Source of the DNA: JBCDBH01 sp039184055
GTDB taxonomy: Bacteria > Acidobacteriota > Thermoanaerobaculia > Multivoradales > J023
Direction of reading: 5' to 3'
Length of the DNA: 27,767 nt
NCBI GenBank assembly: GCA_039184055.1
Contig: JBCDBH010000030.1
Span: 1 to 27,767, forward strand
The notes beneath the pieces are model-generated. The model was given only the letters and a program-made list of their open reading frames with translations. It searched no databases and had not been told where the DNA came from. The stretch's first letter is position 1; each line of letters begins with the position of its first letter. The position numbers were made by a program, and so were the translations under genes. Below are positions 1 to 8,170 of the stretch, one piece after another.

Positions 1-858
1 GTGGCAGCCGCCGAAACGATCGCCGAGGTGGTCGCGCCCAGGCTCGATGGGGGAGCGGAGCTCGTGGTCGACGAGACCTTGCAGCCGATCGAGCATCGGG
101 GCGATCTCTGGCAGGCGTTGCGGCTACCGGACGGCCATCGGTGGTGGATGCCACCGGCGGCGCGCTTCGAGCCTGATCGGATCGAGCATCGCCGAGTCGA
201 CGTCGCCGGGCAGCCGTGGCGGTCGGCCGAGGTCGCCGAGGTGGTGTTGATCGGCGATAGCTTTACCAACGTCTTCGATCGGATCGACGGCTGGGGCGAG
301 TCGGGTGGGCTCGGCGCGCATCTGGCGCGGGGGATCGAGCGACCGGTCTCGGTGTTCGCGGTCGACGCCGGTGCAACGGTCGCGGCACGGCGTCAGCTGG
401 CGCGTCATTGGGCCGATCGACCCGAGGCGATGACGACGACGAAGGTGGTCGTGTGGAGCTTCGCGGTGCGTGAGCTGGTGGTGGGGGATTGGCGGAACGT
501 CGACCTGCCCGAAGCAACAGAGCGGGTCACGGCTGAATCGACCGTAGAGCTCGACGAACCGATCGACGTCGTGGTCGAGGCGGTGGCGCCGATTCCGCCG
601 CCGGAAGATACGCCTTACAGCGAAGCTCTGGTCGCGTTGCGTCTCGAGCTACCGAGCGGCGAGGCCATCATCGGTTTCGCCTGGGCGATCCGTGAACGCG
701 AACGCACCGAGGCAGCTCGACTCGGCCCGGGTGATCGGCTCACCGTCACCCTCGCCGACCTCGACACCGAGCTCGGTGGCGTGCAACGCTTCGAGCTCAC
801 CGATCCCGAGTCGTTGTTGCTCGACGCGTATGTCATGGAACTCTGGGAGAAGCGATGA
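1..858 (+). CDS. AlgJ/AlgX-like SGNH-fold protein, 5' truncated by window edge
   Basis: This is the C-terminal part of an SGNH-fold protein related to the alginate O-acetylation proteins AlgJ/AlgX, which move acetyl groups onto periplasmic polysaccharide. The block-I motif IGDSF is visible, with the nucleophile Ser at residue 87 of the visible part. The preceding residues (AAAETIAEVV...GDLW) align with the part of the next gene that follows its Asp-x-His motif. The Asp-x-His of this copy should therefore lie just upstream, and the GTG at base 1 is probably an internal codon. After a VVVWSFAVREL strand there is an extra, probably beta-rich region of about 120 residues that the next gene lacks. 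The stop overlaps the next ATG (ATGA), so the two are translationally coupled. The SGNH fold is well supported; the acetyl-transfer role is inferred. Confidence 0.75.
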   Translation: MAAAETIAEVVAPRLDGGAELVVDETLQPIEHRGDLWQALRLPDGHRWWMPPAARFEPDRIEHRRVDVAGQPWRSAEVAEVVLIGDSFTNVFDRIDGWGESGGLGAHLARGIERPVSVFAVDAGATVAARRQLARHWADRPEAMTTTKVVVWSFAVRELVVGDWRNVDLPEATERVTAESTVELDEPIDVVVEAVAPIPPPEDTPYSEALVALRLELPSGEAIIGFAWAIRERERTEAARLGPGDRLTVTLADLDTELGGVQRFELTDPESLLLDAYVMELWEKR

Positions 859-1901
859 TCAAGATCCTGCCCCTACTGCTCGTATGCCTCGTCGCGTGTG
901 CCGCCCCCGAGGCTTCGGAAGTTCCTGAAGAAGCGCCGCCCGAGGCTCCGTCGACCGTCGACGCCTTCGAGCTCGCGGATCCGGCCGAAGTTGCGGCCTA
1001 TCTCGAGCCCATGCTCGCCGGGGATCCGGCTGTGCCGATCGAGGGCGATGCAGGCTGGCTCTTTCTCCCCGCCGAGCTGCGTCATCTCGCCGCCGGAGAG
1101 TATTGGGGCGACGCGGCCCAGGAAGCGAGTCGTGCGCCACGGGCCGATGAACGCGATCCTCTTCCGGCGATTCTCGACTTTCATCGGCAACTCGAAGCGA
1201 AGGGCATTCGCCTGCTTCTGGTGCCCGTTCCCACCAAGGCGGCGGTCTATGCCGATCGGCTGCCCGGCGATCCTCCGGCCGGACGTCTCGATGCCGCCGA
1301 TCGTCGCTTCATCGAGGTGCTGCGTGATGAAGGTGTCGAGGTGGTCGATCTGGCGCCGGTTTTTGCCGCCGCGCAATCCGACGCGCTCTATTGCCGCCAG
1401 GATACGCACTATGCGCCCCAGGGCATTGCGCTCGCGAGCGCCGCGATCCTCGCCGCGCTCGACACGCCCGACTGGCTGGCTGCTGAAGGAACAACGTACG
1501 AGCTACGCGACGAAACGCTCACCATCGAAGGCGATCTGTGGCTCATGCTGCCCGAACCACGACCCGCGCAAGAGGAGCTGACGTTCACGCAGGTCGTCGA
1601 CGTCGGGCCGATCGATCCGGAAAGTCCGGTGCTCGTGCTCGGCGATAGCCACGCCCTGGTCTTCCATGTCGGTGGCGATCTTCACGCCGAGGGTGGTGGG
1701 CTGGCCGACCGTCTCGCCGCCGAGCTCGGCTTTCCCGTCGACCTGATCGGCGTCCGGGGCTCGGGCGCGACCCCGGCGCGCGTCTCCTTGCTGCGGCGTG
1801 GCGACGCGCTCGACGACAAAAAGGTCGTCATCTGGGTCTTCGCGGCGCGGGAGTTCACCCAGAGTCAGGGCTGGGCGAAGGTGCCGATCTCCAGGGACTG
1901 A
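855..1901 (+). CDS. AlgJ/AlgX-like SGNH lipoprotein, putative polysaccharide O-acetylation protein
   Basis: A 348-residue protein with an N-terminal lipoprotein signal (LLLVCLVAC, Cys about residue 15) and a Pro/Glu-rich linker, so probably membrane-anchored in the periplasm. The fold is AlgJ/AlgX-like SGNH. It has a glycosidase-like early segment (GWLFLPAEL), then Asp183-Thr-His185, then GDSHALVF with Ser265. The D-x-H preceding the Ser is the circularly permuted order typical of AlgJ/AlgX rather than of ordinary GDSL lipases. The start overlaps the upstream stop by ATGA. It is a paralogue of the upstream gene: both share the GDLW segment, the GDS block and a final VVIW/VVVW strand. An MBOAT acyl-transfer partner, if present, must be upstream of the window. 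Fold confident; substrate unknown. Confidence 0.8.
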   Translation: MIKILPLLLVCLVACAAPEASEVPEEAPPEAPSTVDAFELADPAEVAAYLEPMLAGDPAVPIEGDAGWLFLPAELRHLAAGEYWGDAAQEASRAPRADERDPLPAILDFHRQLEAKGIRLLLVPVPTKAAVYADRLPGDPPAGRLDAADRRFIEVLRDEGVEVVDLAPVFAAAQSDALYCRQDTHYAPQGIALASAAILAALDTPDWLAAEGTTYELRDETLTIEGDLWLMLPEPRPAQEELTFTQVVDVGPIDPESPVLVLGDSHALVFHVGGDLHAEGGGLADRLAAELGFPVDLIGVRGSGATPARVSLLRRGDALDDKKVVIWVFAAREFTQSQGWAKVPISRD

Positions 1902-1902
1902 A

Positions 1903-2140
1903 TGTCCAGCACGAAGCGAAATCTTCCAAGCAAGAGAGTCATCCAGACCGGGTCGGAACGGCTCTGCCATCTGGCAAAGACATCCAGAACGCGGATACGA
2001 ACGCCTCTGCCATCGGGAAACGTCATCCTTATCGGGTAGGAGCGCGATCCGCCATGTGGTGAAAGCTATCCGACCGGGTCGGAAGGCTCGTGTGCCGGTC
2101 GGACGAGCGTTCCAACCGGTTCGTGTGTCGTGTCGAGAAA
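1903..2140. repeat. Degenerate direct repeats of about 42 bp between convergent genes
   Basis: This gap between two convergent SGNH genes contains about five imperfect copies of a unit of about 42 bp. Copies begin near 1940, 1981, 2024 and 2068, with weaker copies near 1904 and 2110. The shared core reads roughly CATCC-ACCGGGTCGGAACG, then a TCTGCCAT segment, then GGCAAAG. The copy near 1940 has CCAGA/TCTGG arms that could pair, and the copy near 2068 holds a near-perfect dyad, TCCGACC-G-GGTCGGA, at 2069-2083. No coding function is apparent. It may serve as a terminator region, a structured RNA or a decaying minisatellite. Confidence 0.55.
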
Positions 2141-2151
2141 GAAAGGGCCGC

Positions 2152-3339
2152 TCAGATCGAGCCTTCGGCCTCGATCTCGGGCTCGGCGGTCGGCTCGAGC
2201 AGGCCGGAGGCGTCGAGAAACGCGCCGATTTCTTGCGCGGCGAGCTCGTGACCGGCGACGGTCCAATGCGGGTCGTAGCGGAAGTAGAGATCTTGGCCCG
2301 CGTCGTGTGCGTCGCGAAACGCCGGGGTGAGGTCGAGGGTGGGCACCTCGGCGTACGCGAGCCGCGTTGCGAAGAAGGTTGCCGGGACGTCTTGCGCGTG
2401 GGTGGTGGGATCGACCTCGAAGGCGCGCATCATGGCGTCCCAATAGTCGTCGTCCACCTCGAGCTGGGAGGGCACGAAGACCGCCGCGACTTTGATCCCG
2501 CGCGCCGTCGTCAGGTCGAGCAGCCGATCGAGCGCTTCGGCGCTGACCTGACGGCCTTCGGCGGCGAGCGCGTCGGGCGTGTTGGCGTACATCCGCAGCC
2601 GGTCACGCAGGTAGGTGATCGCCCACGGCTCCGCGAGCCCGACCATGCCGCGTAGCTTGGCCTGCAGACCCGGTGGCAAGGCCCGTTTGGCCAGTCGCGC
2701 GACGTGCAGATTGCGCTGCACGGCTTGACGATAGCCTCCAGCGCGTGGCGCGGCGGCCACCAGCCCCTCGGCCATGTCGATTTGACGATGGACCTCGGTG
2801 GCGTCGAGCAGGTCGTTACCGAGAAAAATACACAGCAGCACCACGTCGGGCTCGAGCGCCAGCCCGTACGCCTCCAGCCAGTCGACCATGTCGGGCAAGC
2901 CCCAGCCGGCGACGCCACCGTTCAGAGTCGTCACGGCTCGATCGAGACCGGTGCGATCCAGATACGCGGGAATCCGAGCCGCGAACGCCTCGTCGCCTTC
3001 GACGCCCCATCCAAACGTAAACGAATCACCGATCGCGACGATCCGCAGCGCGTCGTCGGATGTCGCTTCGGGGGTGCCACGACGGAGCCCGCGATCATCG
3101 ACCGACACCGAGGTCTGGAACTCGACCAGATTCGACACCGTGCCCTCGTGTCCGGGTTGGAGACGAAACCGCCGGGGTGGGTCGGCCTCGTAGAGCCCCG
3201 GGGTGATTTCCTCCCGTGGCTGGGGCGCCACCATCCGCACCGCGATTTCGGCGAAGGCCACGGCGACGGTCAGGCTGATGAGACCGAGAAGCAGACTGGG
3301 AAGGAAGCGGACGAGACGGGCGCGAAGCGAGTGCATCAT
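2152..3339 (-). CDS. Membrane-anchored SGNH/GDSL-type hydrolase-like protein
   Basis: A protein of about 395 residues with one N-terminal membrane segment (about residues 10-33, Leu-rich), followed by a linker and a GDSL/SGNH catalytic domain. Block I is AIGDSFTFGWGV with Ser106, block II has Gly in GGVAGWG, block III is IFLGND, and block V is DPHWTVAGH near residue 365. All four SGNH blocks are intact, so it is probably an active esterase or acyltransferase outside the cytoplasmic membrane. The longest frame begins with TTG at 3342; the ATG at 3339 is preferred, although no clear Shine-Dalgarno is seen. It is divergent from a homologous gene 156 bp away. The substrate is unknown; an envelope glycan is a reasonable inference from the region. 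Confidence 0.8.
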   Translation of the reverse strand: MMHSLRARLVRFLPSLLLGLISLTVAVAFAEIAVRMVAPQPREEITPGLYEADPPRRFRLQPGHEGTVSNLVEFQTSVSVDDRGLRRGTPEATSDDALRIVAIGDSFTFGWGVEGDEAFAARIPAYLDRTGLDRAVTTLNGGVAGWGLPDMVDWLEAYGLALEPDVVLLCIFLGNDLLDATEVHRQIDMAEGLVAAAPRAGGYRQAVQRNLHVARLAKRALPPGLQAKLRGMVGLAEPWAITYLRDRLRMYANTPDALAAEGRQVSAEALDRLLDLTTARGIKVAAVFVPSQLEVDDDYWDAMMRAFEVDPTTHAQDVPATFFATRLAYAEVPTLDLTPAFRDAHDAGQDLYFRYDPHWTVAGHELAAQEIGAFLDASGLLEPTAEPEIEAEGSI

Positions 3340-3400
3340 CAAGCGCGGATCGTACCAGCGCCGAGGATCCGAGCAAATCCGTCACCGCGTGTCCGGAGTC

Positions 3401-3429
3401 TTGTCCGCTTCAGACGCCGATGCTAATCT
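3401..3429 (+). promoter_or_regulatory. Possible sigma-70-type promoter for the SGNH gene at 3496
   Basis: A TTGTCC box (3401-3406) is separated by exactly 17 bases from TAATCT (3424-3429) in the divergent intergenic region. The boxes match consensus at 4/6 and 3/6, so this is a modest prediction. Confidence 0.35.
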
Positions 3430-3495
3430 CCGCTCCTCTGCCTCTTTACCCAGTATTTGCGCGACCTTAGACGTTTCCACACGCACCATGCGCCC

Positions 3496-4545
3496 ATGAC
3501 CGATTCTGATTCGCCCGAATCTTCTTCCGTGCCCGCTTGGCTCGCCGGCTGGCGGGGCAAGCTCATTCTCGTCGGCTTCTCCCTTTTGGTTTGTGTGCTT
3601 TTCCTCGAGGTCGCGCTGCGTATCGTCGGGGTCGGCGCGGCGGTCGAGGACGATGGCGCGACGACGATCGCCTACCACGAAACGCTGGGCTGGGATTTGG
3701 TGCCCGGGAGCAGCGAGCGCCACATCACGCCTGAATTCGATGTCGAGGTGGCGATCAACGAGCAGGGCTTTCGGGATGGCCAGATCTATCCCGAAGCACG
3801 GCTCGACGGGGTACGCCGCATCGTCGTGATCGGCGATTCGTTCAGCTTTGGTCACGGTGTCGAGGAGGTCGAGAGCTGGCCGGCGCTGCTCGAAGCGTGG
3901 ATGGCGGATACCGAGGTGATCAATCTGTCGGTGGCCGGCTACGGCACCGATCAGCAGATCCTTCGTTTCGACGAGCACGGCGCTTCCTTCGAGCCGGATG
4001 TCGTCATGCTCGGTCTCTTTATCGGCGACATCTTTCGCAATGCGCGGACCTCGCACTATGGCTATGCCAAGCCACGGTTCGTGCTCGACGACGGTGCGCC
4101 CCGGCTGGTCAATGTGCCGGTGCCCGAGGCGCGGATCGGCCCGCCCCTGTCGCGCTTGTGGGGCATGGTGGGGACGCGGCTGTGGTCGATCGCCGAGCAT
4201 CGTGGCATGGGCGAGGCCTGGCCGGTGACCGCAGCATTGCTCGATCATCTGGCCGAACGCTGCGCCGAGCTCGGTGCCGAGCTGGTGGTGGTGGTGATTC
4301 CCAAAGACGGGGCGATCACCGGCAGCGGCTGGCGCAAGAGCCTGCATCTCGACAGCCTCGACGTGACCACCACGATGCTCGAGTCGGGTGGACATCGCTT
4401 CATCGACCTGACGCCCGCGCTCGCCGATGCCGCCGAGACCACCGAGCTCTACTTTCCTCAGGACGGGCATTGGACCGCCGCCGGGCACCGTGTGGCGATG
4501 GCGGCGATTCTCGACGATCTCCAATCGACCGATACCGACGGGTGA
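3496..4545 (+). CDS. Membrane-anchored SGNH/GDSL-type hydrolase-like protein (paralogue)
   Basis: A 349-residue protein with an N-terminal membrane segment (KLILVGFSLLVCVLFLEVAL, about residues 22-42) and an SGNH domain. Block I is VVIGDSFSFGHGV, block II is SVAGYG, block III-like is LFIGDIF (Asp where Asn is usual), and block V is PQDGHWTAAGH near the C terminus. The ATG at 3496 was chosen over an in-frame TTG at 3457 because the protein then begins with a polar leader just before the membrane helix. It shares architecture with the divergent gene at 2152-3339. The altered block III (GDI instead of GND) may weaken the oxyanion hole. The family is secure and the substrate unknown. Confidence 0.8.
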   Translation: MTDSDSPESSSVPAWLAGWRGKLILVGFSLLVCVLFLEVALRIVGVGAAVEDDGATTIAYHETLGWDLVPGSSERHITPEFDVEVAINEQGFRDGQIYPEARLDGVRRIVVIGDSFSFGHGVEEVESWPALLEAWMADTEVINLSVAGYGTDQQILRFDEHGASFEPDVVMLGLFIGDIFRNARTSHYGYAKPRFVLDDGAPRLVNVPVPEARIGPPLSRLWGMVGTRLWSIAEHRGMGEAWPVTAALLDHLAERCAELGAELVVVVIPKDGAITGSGWRKSLHLDSLDVTTTMLESGGHRFIDLTPALADAAETTELYFPQDGHWTAAGHRVAMAAILDDLQSTDTDG

Positions 4546-4581
4546 CGGCGGCCGGGGCTGGTCGCTGCTACGATCGATCCG

Positions 4582-5286
4582 ATGGAACCCGTTCTCAGCG
4601 TCGTCATCCCCGCCTATAACGAGGCCAATCGTCTCGGCTCGACCCTGTTGCGGATCAGTGATCATCTGGTGCGCAAACGTGCGCTCTACGAGATCTTGGT
4701 GGTCGACGACGGCAGCCGTGACGACACGGTGGAGATCGCCGAAGGATTTGGCGAGCAGGGCGTCACCGTTTTGCGTCAGCCCAAAAATCGAGGCAAAGGC
4801 GCGGCGGTCCGACGTGGGGTGCTCGCCAGCCGGGGCTCGCGCATTCTGCTCAGCGACGCCGACCTCTCGACCCCGATCGAAGATCTCGAGCGGCTCGTGC
4901 CGCATCTCGCCTCCGCGCCCCTGGTGCTCGGCAGCCGGTCGGTGTCGTCGTCGGAAATCACCCTGCGCCAGCCCTTCTATCGCGAATTCATGGGCAAGAC
5001 CTTCAACCGCATCATCCGACTCGCCGGGGTCGGTGGCATTCGCGATACCCAATGCGGCTTCAAGCTGCTCGACGGAGAGATCGCGCGGTCGTTGTTCGCC
5101 GAGCTGATCACCGATGGCTTTGCTTTCGACGTCGAGCTCGTGTGGCTGGCGCGCCGCGCCGGGCACGAGGTGGTCGAGGTCGGCGTGCACTGGCACAACT
5201 CACCGGATTCCCGCGTCCACCCGATTCGCGACTCGCTCGCCATGCTGCGTGAGATCGTGCGTTTTCGCTTGCATCATCGAAAGTAG
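4582..5286 (+). CDS. Family 2 glycosyltransferase, ALG5/dolichyl-phosphate glucosyltransferase-like
   Basis: A 234-residue GT-A glycosyltransferase. It starts with the canonical SVVIPAYNEANRL and has ILVVDDGSRDDT, KNRGKGAAVRRG and the metal-binding SDADLSTP. It continues with GSR, RDTQCGFKLL and the GFAFDVELVWLA helix typical of ALG5-like polyprenyl-phosphate sugar transferases. The expected reaction is transfer of a hexose from a nucleotide sugar to a polyprenyl phosphate on the cytoplasmic face. No C-terminal membrane segments are present, so it would be soluble or peripheral. It lies 36 bp after the SGNH gene on the same strand and is probably co-transcribed. Sugar specificity cannot be read from sequence. 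Confidence 0.85.
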   Translation: MEPVLSVVIPAYNEANRLGSTLLRISDHLVRKRALYEILVVDDGSRDDTVEIAEGFGEQGVTVLRQPKNRGKGAAVRRGVLASRGSRILLSDADLSTPIEDLERLVPHLASAPLVLGSRSVSSSEITLRQPFYREFMGKTFNRIIRLAGVGGIRDTQCGFKLLDGEIARSLFAELITDGFAFDVELVWLARRAGHEVVEVGVHWHNSPDSRVHPIRDSLAMLREIVRFRLHHRK

Positions 5287-5305
5287 GCTACCTCCTTTTT
5301 CGATG

Positions 5306-5324
5306 CTGAGCCGTTCATGCTCAG
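5306..5324 (+). terminator. Weak stem-loop after the glycosyltransferase gene
   Basis: CTGAGC and GCTCAG arms flank a 7-base loop, 20 bases after the stop codon. No clear T-run follows, so it is a weak terminator candidate. The rest of 5287-5468 holds the untranslated leader and promoter region of lon, where no convincing -35/-10 pair or CIRCE element was found. Confidence 0.25.
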
Positions 5325-5468
5325 TCTTGGGAATAAGAGACCTGAGCGTTTGGTTATCAGGTTCGACACGGCGCGGTGTCTCGCCTCGCCGATGGGTTCG
5401 ACAGCCCGTTTTTCTCGCCAGAGAAAGAGAGGGCGCCTCGAATCCGAAACCTGCACCGAGGACATGAC

Positions 5469-8078
5469 ATGAGCGATTCACGGAATTCCACCCCTATCCC
5501 CGAAATCGTGCCGGCGATCCGCACTTTGCCCGTGTTGCCGTTGCGTGATCTCGTTTTATTTCCGGCCATCACGATGCCGATCGCCGCGGGTCGTGCCGCG
5601 ACGTTGCGCGCCATCGAAGCGGCGCAGAAGGGTGATGGTCTGATTTTCGCCGCCACCCAACGCCAGAACACCGACAATGTGACCGCCGAGGGTCTGTACA
5701 CCATCGGTACCGTGGCGAAGATCGAGCAGATTCAGCGCGCTCTCAATGGCGTCCAGGTGATCCTGCACGGTCTCGAGCGTGGTATCGCCATGCGTTTGGT
5801 CGAGAACGAGCGTGGTTTCTTCGAGGCGGCGGTGCGTGACGCCGAGGAGATGGCGCCGCTCGATGCCGAGGATACGGCGTTCCAGGGCCTCTATCGCGAA
5901 GCGCGCACCCGCGCCGCCGAGCTCGCCCAGCGCGCCGGTCTGTCGCGTGACGGCGTGCGGCAGGTGCTCAGCTCGGTCGATGATCCGGGTCGACTCGCCG
6001 ATTTGGTCGCCGGTTATCTCGATCTTCCCAGCGTCGAACGCCAGGCGCTGCTCGAGACCCTGTCGGTCGAGGAGCGGTTGCGGCGCGTGTTGATCGCGGT
6101 CGAAAAGCAGATCGAGGTGATCGACGCGCAGGAGAAGGTCAAGAATCGCGTCCAGGAAGAGCTCGGTGATCGTCAGCGTGAGATCTACCTGCGCGAGCAG
6201 CTCAAGGCGATCCGTCAAGAGCTCGGTGACGAGGAAGATGGTGAGGACGTCGACGAGCTGCGTGAGCGTCTCGCCGAGCTCGATCTCCCCGCCGACGCGC
6301 GTAAGGAAGTCGATCGCGAGCTCAAACGGCTCGGCCGGATCGGTCGTGAGTCGATGGAATCGCAGGTCATTCGGACCTTTCTCGAGACCGTCGCCGAGCT
6401 GCCGTGGAACGAGCGCAGCGACGAGAACATCGATCTCGAGCACGCTCAAGGGGTGCTCGACGCCGATCACTACGGTCTGAGCGACGTCAAAGATCGCGTG
6501 CTCGAATTCCTCGCCGTGCGTCAGCTCCGGCTCGCCGCCGAAGAGAATGGCGAAGCCGCTTCCGACGCAGCCGCGTCAGACGAAGCCGTCGTCGAGACGG
6601 CAAGCGTCGACGAGCCGCTGGCCGGCTGGGATCCCGAGCTCGAGACCGAGCCGGCCATCGCTACCTCCGGCGAGACGAGCACCGAAACGAGCACCGAGAC
6701 GAGCGACGACGCCAAAACCAAGGTGCGGGCGCCGATTCTCCTCTTTGTCGGACCTCCGGGTGTCGGCAAGACCTCGCTCGCCAAATCCATCGCTCGCGCC
6801 ACCAGCCGCGAGTACGTGCGGATTTCACTCGGTGGCGCGCGCGACGAAGCCGACATCCGCGGTCATCGTCGGACCTACGTCGGCGCCATGCCAGGCCGCA
6901 TCATCCAGGGCATGAAGCAAGCGGGGACCAAGAACCCGGTCTTCCTGCTCGACGAGATCGACAAGCTCGGTGTCTCCTTTCAGGGCGACCCGGCGTCGGC
7001 CTTGCTCGAAGTCCTCGATCCGGCGCAGAACGATTCGTTCACCGACCACTACCTCGGTCTGCCGTTCGATCTCTCCGAGGTGATGTTCGTCTGCACGGCG
7101 AATTTCATCCACCAGATCCCGGCACCGCTGCTCGATCGTATGGAGACGGTCGAATTCGACGGCTACACCGAGCGTGAGAAAAAGGCGATCGCCGAGCAAT
7201 ACCTGATCCCGCGTCAGCTCGATCAGAACGGTCTCGACGCCTCCCAGGTGAGTCTCGCCGACGACGCCCTGGCGCGCACGATCAGCGAATTCACCCGCGA
7301 AGCCGGCGTGCGGCAGCTCGAGCGTGAGATCGGCAAGATCATGCGCAAGGTAGCGCGCAAGATCGCCGGGGGTGACGTGACCGAGATGACCGTCGATGCC
7401 GAAGCGGTCGACAGCCTGCTCGGGCGGCCTCGGGTCCACCCCGAGTCGATGATGGAGCACGACGATGTCGGCGTCGCCACCGCGATGTACTACACCCCGG
7501 TGGGTGGCGACATCATGTTCGTCGAGGCCACCGTCATGCCCGGTAAAGGGCGTCTCGAGCTCACCGGCCAGCTCGGTGACGTGATGAAGGAAAGCGCTCA
7601 GGCAGCGTGGTCGTACGCGCGCTCGCACGTCGAAGGTCTCAAGCTCGAGACCGACATGTTCGAGCACGACGTCCATATCCACGTGCCGGCGGGCGCGATC
7701 CCCAAAGACGGTCCGTCGGCGGGTGTCACCATGGCGACCGCGCTGGTCTCCGCGCTCACCGGACGTCGCGTACGCCATGATCTCGCCATGACCGGCGAAA
7801 TCACCCTCTCGGGTCGCGTGCTGCCGATCGGTGGCGTCAAAGAGAAGATCCTCGGTGGCGTGCGCGCCGGCATCCGCACCTTCGTGCTGCCCAAGCGCAA
7901 CCTCCGCGACCTCGAAGATCTGCCCGCCGACACCCGTGAGCAGATCGAAGTCGTCGGCGTCAGCGAGCTCGGCGAAGTCCTCGCCCTCGCCCTCCACGGC
8001 ACCTTCGAGAACGGTCGACTGCTCTTCGCCGGCCAGCGTGCCGAAGACGTCGCGCCTCTGCGTCAGCTCGAGAACTGA
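5469..8078 (+). CDS. lon: Lon ATP-dependent protease with acidic insert
   Basis: An 869-residue LonA protease that degrades misfolded and regulatory proteins in the cytoplasm as an AAA+ hexamer. The N-terminal substrate-binding domain begins at LPVLPLRDLVLFP. It is followed by the coiled coil (REIYLREQLKAIRQELG), Walker A GPPGVGKT (428-435), Walker B FLLDEIDK, and the protease domain with PKDGPSAG (Ser750) and KEK (Lys793). Ser and Lys are 43 residues apart, as in E. coli Lon. The ATG at 5469 has a GAGG Shine-Dalgarno 7 bases upstream and starts the usual N domain; an earlier ATG at 5376 adds 31 unlikely residues. An insert of about 63 residues (about 354-419), acidic and Ser/Thr-rich, separates the LAV motif from the ATPase beta-strand, where E. 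coli Lon has only a few residues. A strong terminator follows. Confidence 0.97.
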   Translation: MSDSRNSTPIPEIVPAIRTLPVLPLRDLVLFPAITMPIAAGRAATLRAIEAAQKGDGLIFAATQRQNTDNVTAEGLYTIGTVAKIEQIQRALNGVQVILHGLERGIAMRLVENERGFFEAAVRDAEEMAPLDAEDTAFQGLYREARTRAAELAQRAGLSRDGVRQVLSSVDDPGRLADLVAGYLDLPSVERQALLETLSVEERLRRVLIAVEKQIEVIDAQEKVKNRVQEELGDRQREIYLREQLKAIRQELGDEEDGEDVDELRERLAELDLPADARKEVDRELKRLGRIGRESMESQVIRTFLETVAELPWNERSDENIDLEHAQGVLDADHYGLSDVKDRVLEFLAVRQLRLAAEENGEAASDAAASDEAVVETASVDEPLAGWDPELETEPAIATSGETSTETSTETSDDAKTKVRAPILLFVGPPGVGKTSLAKSIARATSREYVRISLGGARDEADIRGHRRTYVGAMPGRIIQGMKQAGTKNPVFLLDEIDKLGVSFQGDPASALLEVLDPAQNDSFTDHYLGLPFDLSEVMFVCTANFIHQIPAPLLDRMETVEFDGYTEREKKAIAEQYLIPRQLDQNGLDASQVSLADDALARTISEFTREAGVRQLEREIGKIMRKVARKIAGGDVTEMTVDAEAVDSLLGRPRVHPESMMEHDDVGVATAMYYTPVGGDIMFVEATVMPGKGRLELTGQLGDVMKESAQAAWSYARSHVEGLKLETDMFEHDVHIHVPAGAIPKDGPSAGVTMATALVSALTGRRVRHDLAMTGEITLSGRVLPIGGVKEKILGGVRAGIRTFVLPKRNLRDLEDLPADTREQIEVVGVSELGEVLALALHGTFENGRLLFAGQRAEDVAPLRQLEN
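6672..6707 (+). repeat. In-frame 12-bp tandem repeat inside lon
   Basis: Three consecutive 12-bp units of the form GARACGAGCACC encode ETST-ETST-ETSD within the acidic insert of Lon (from residue 402). The third unit has diverged at one base. It could expand or contract without shifting the frame. Confidence 0.8.
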
Positions 8079-8110
8079 CCGCTGGCGTTCGCTACAATCG
8101 GCGAACGAAA

Positions 8111-8146
8111 GGCCCGCGACCTCACGGTCGTGGGCCGTTTTCTTTG
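8111..8146 (+). terminator. Rho-independent terminator of lon
   Basis: An 11-bp stem (GGCCCGCGACC with GGTCGTGGGCC, one G-T wobble) with a TCAC loop is followed by GTTTTCTTT. It lies 32 bases after the lon stop. An AAA run before the stem means it may also act weakly on the convergent minus-strand transcript. Confidence 0.9.
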
Positions 8147-8170
8147 TCGGGGCGTTGTTTTTTGAGGACG

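Noticed and set aside
1903..2140. The 42-bp repeats as a CRISPR array
   Set aside because: The units are degenerate over their whole length, there are no unique spacers between identical repeats, and no cas genes are in the window.
1798..2655. A plus-strand frame running through the repeat array into the next gene
   Set aside because: It spans the end of one gene, the repeats and antisense sequence of another. The product looks like translated repeats.
3382..5196. A 604-codon open frame on the minus strand opposite the SGNH and ALG5-like genes
   Set aside because: It is antisense to two genes with clear motifs, its product is low-complexity and rich in His, Arg, Asp and Gly, and no domain is seen. 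Long antisense frames are common in GC-rich coding DNA.
5290..5302. A run of T near 5296 as a terminator
   Set aside because: The T-run precedes the stem-loop at 5306-5324 instead of following it.
5361..5440. GGTTCGACA occurring twice upstream of lon, resembling tRNA T-arms
   Set aside because: No acceptor, D-arm or anticodon stem can be built around either copy.
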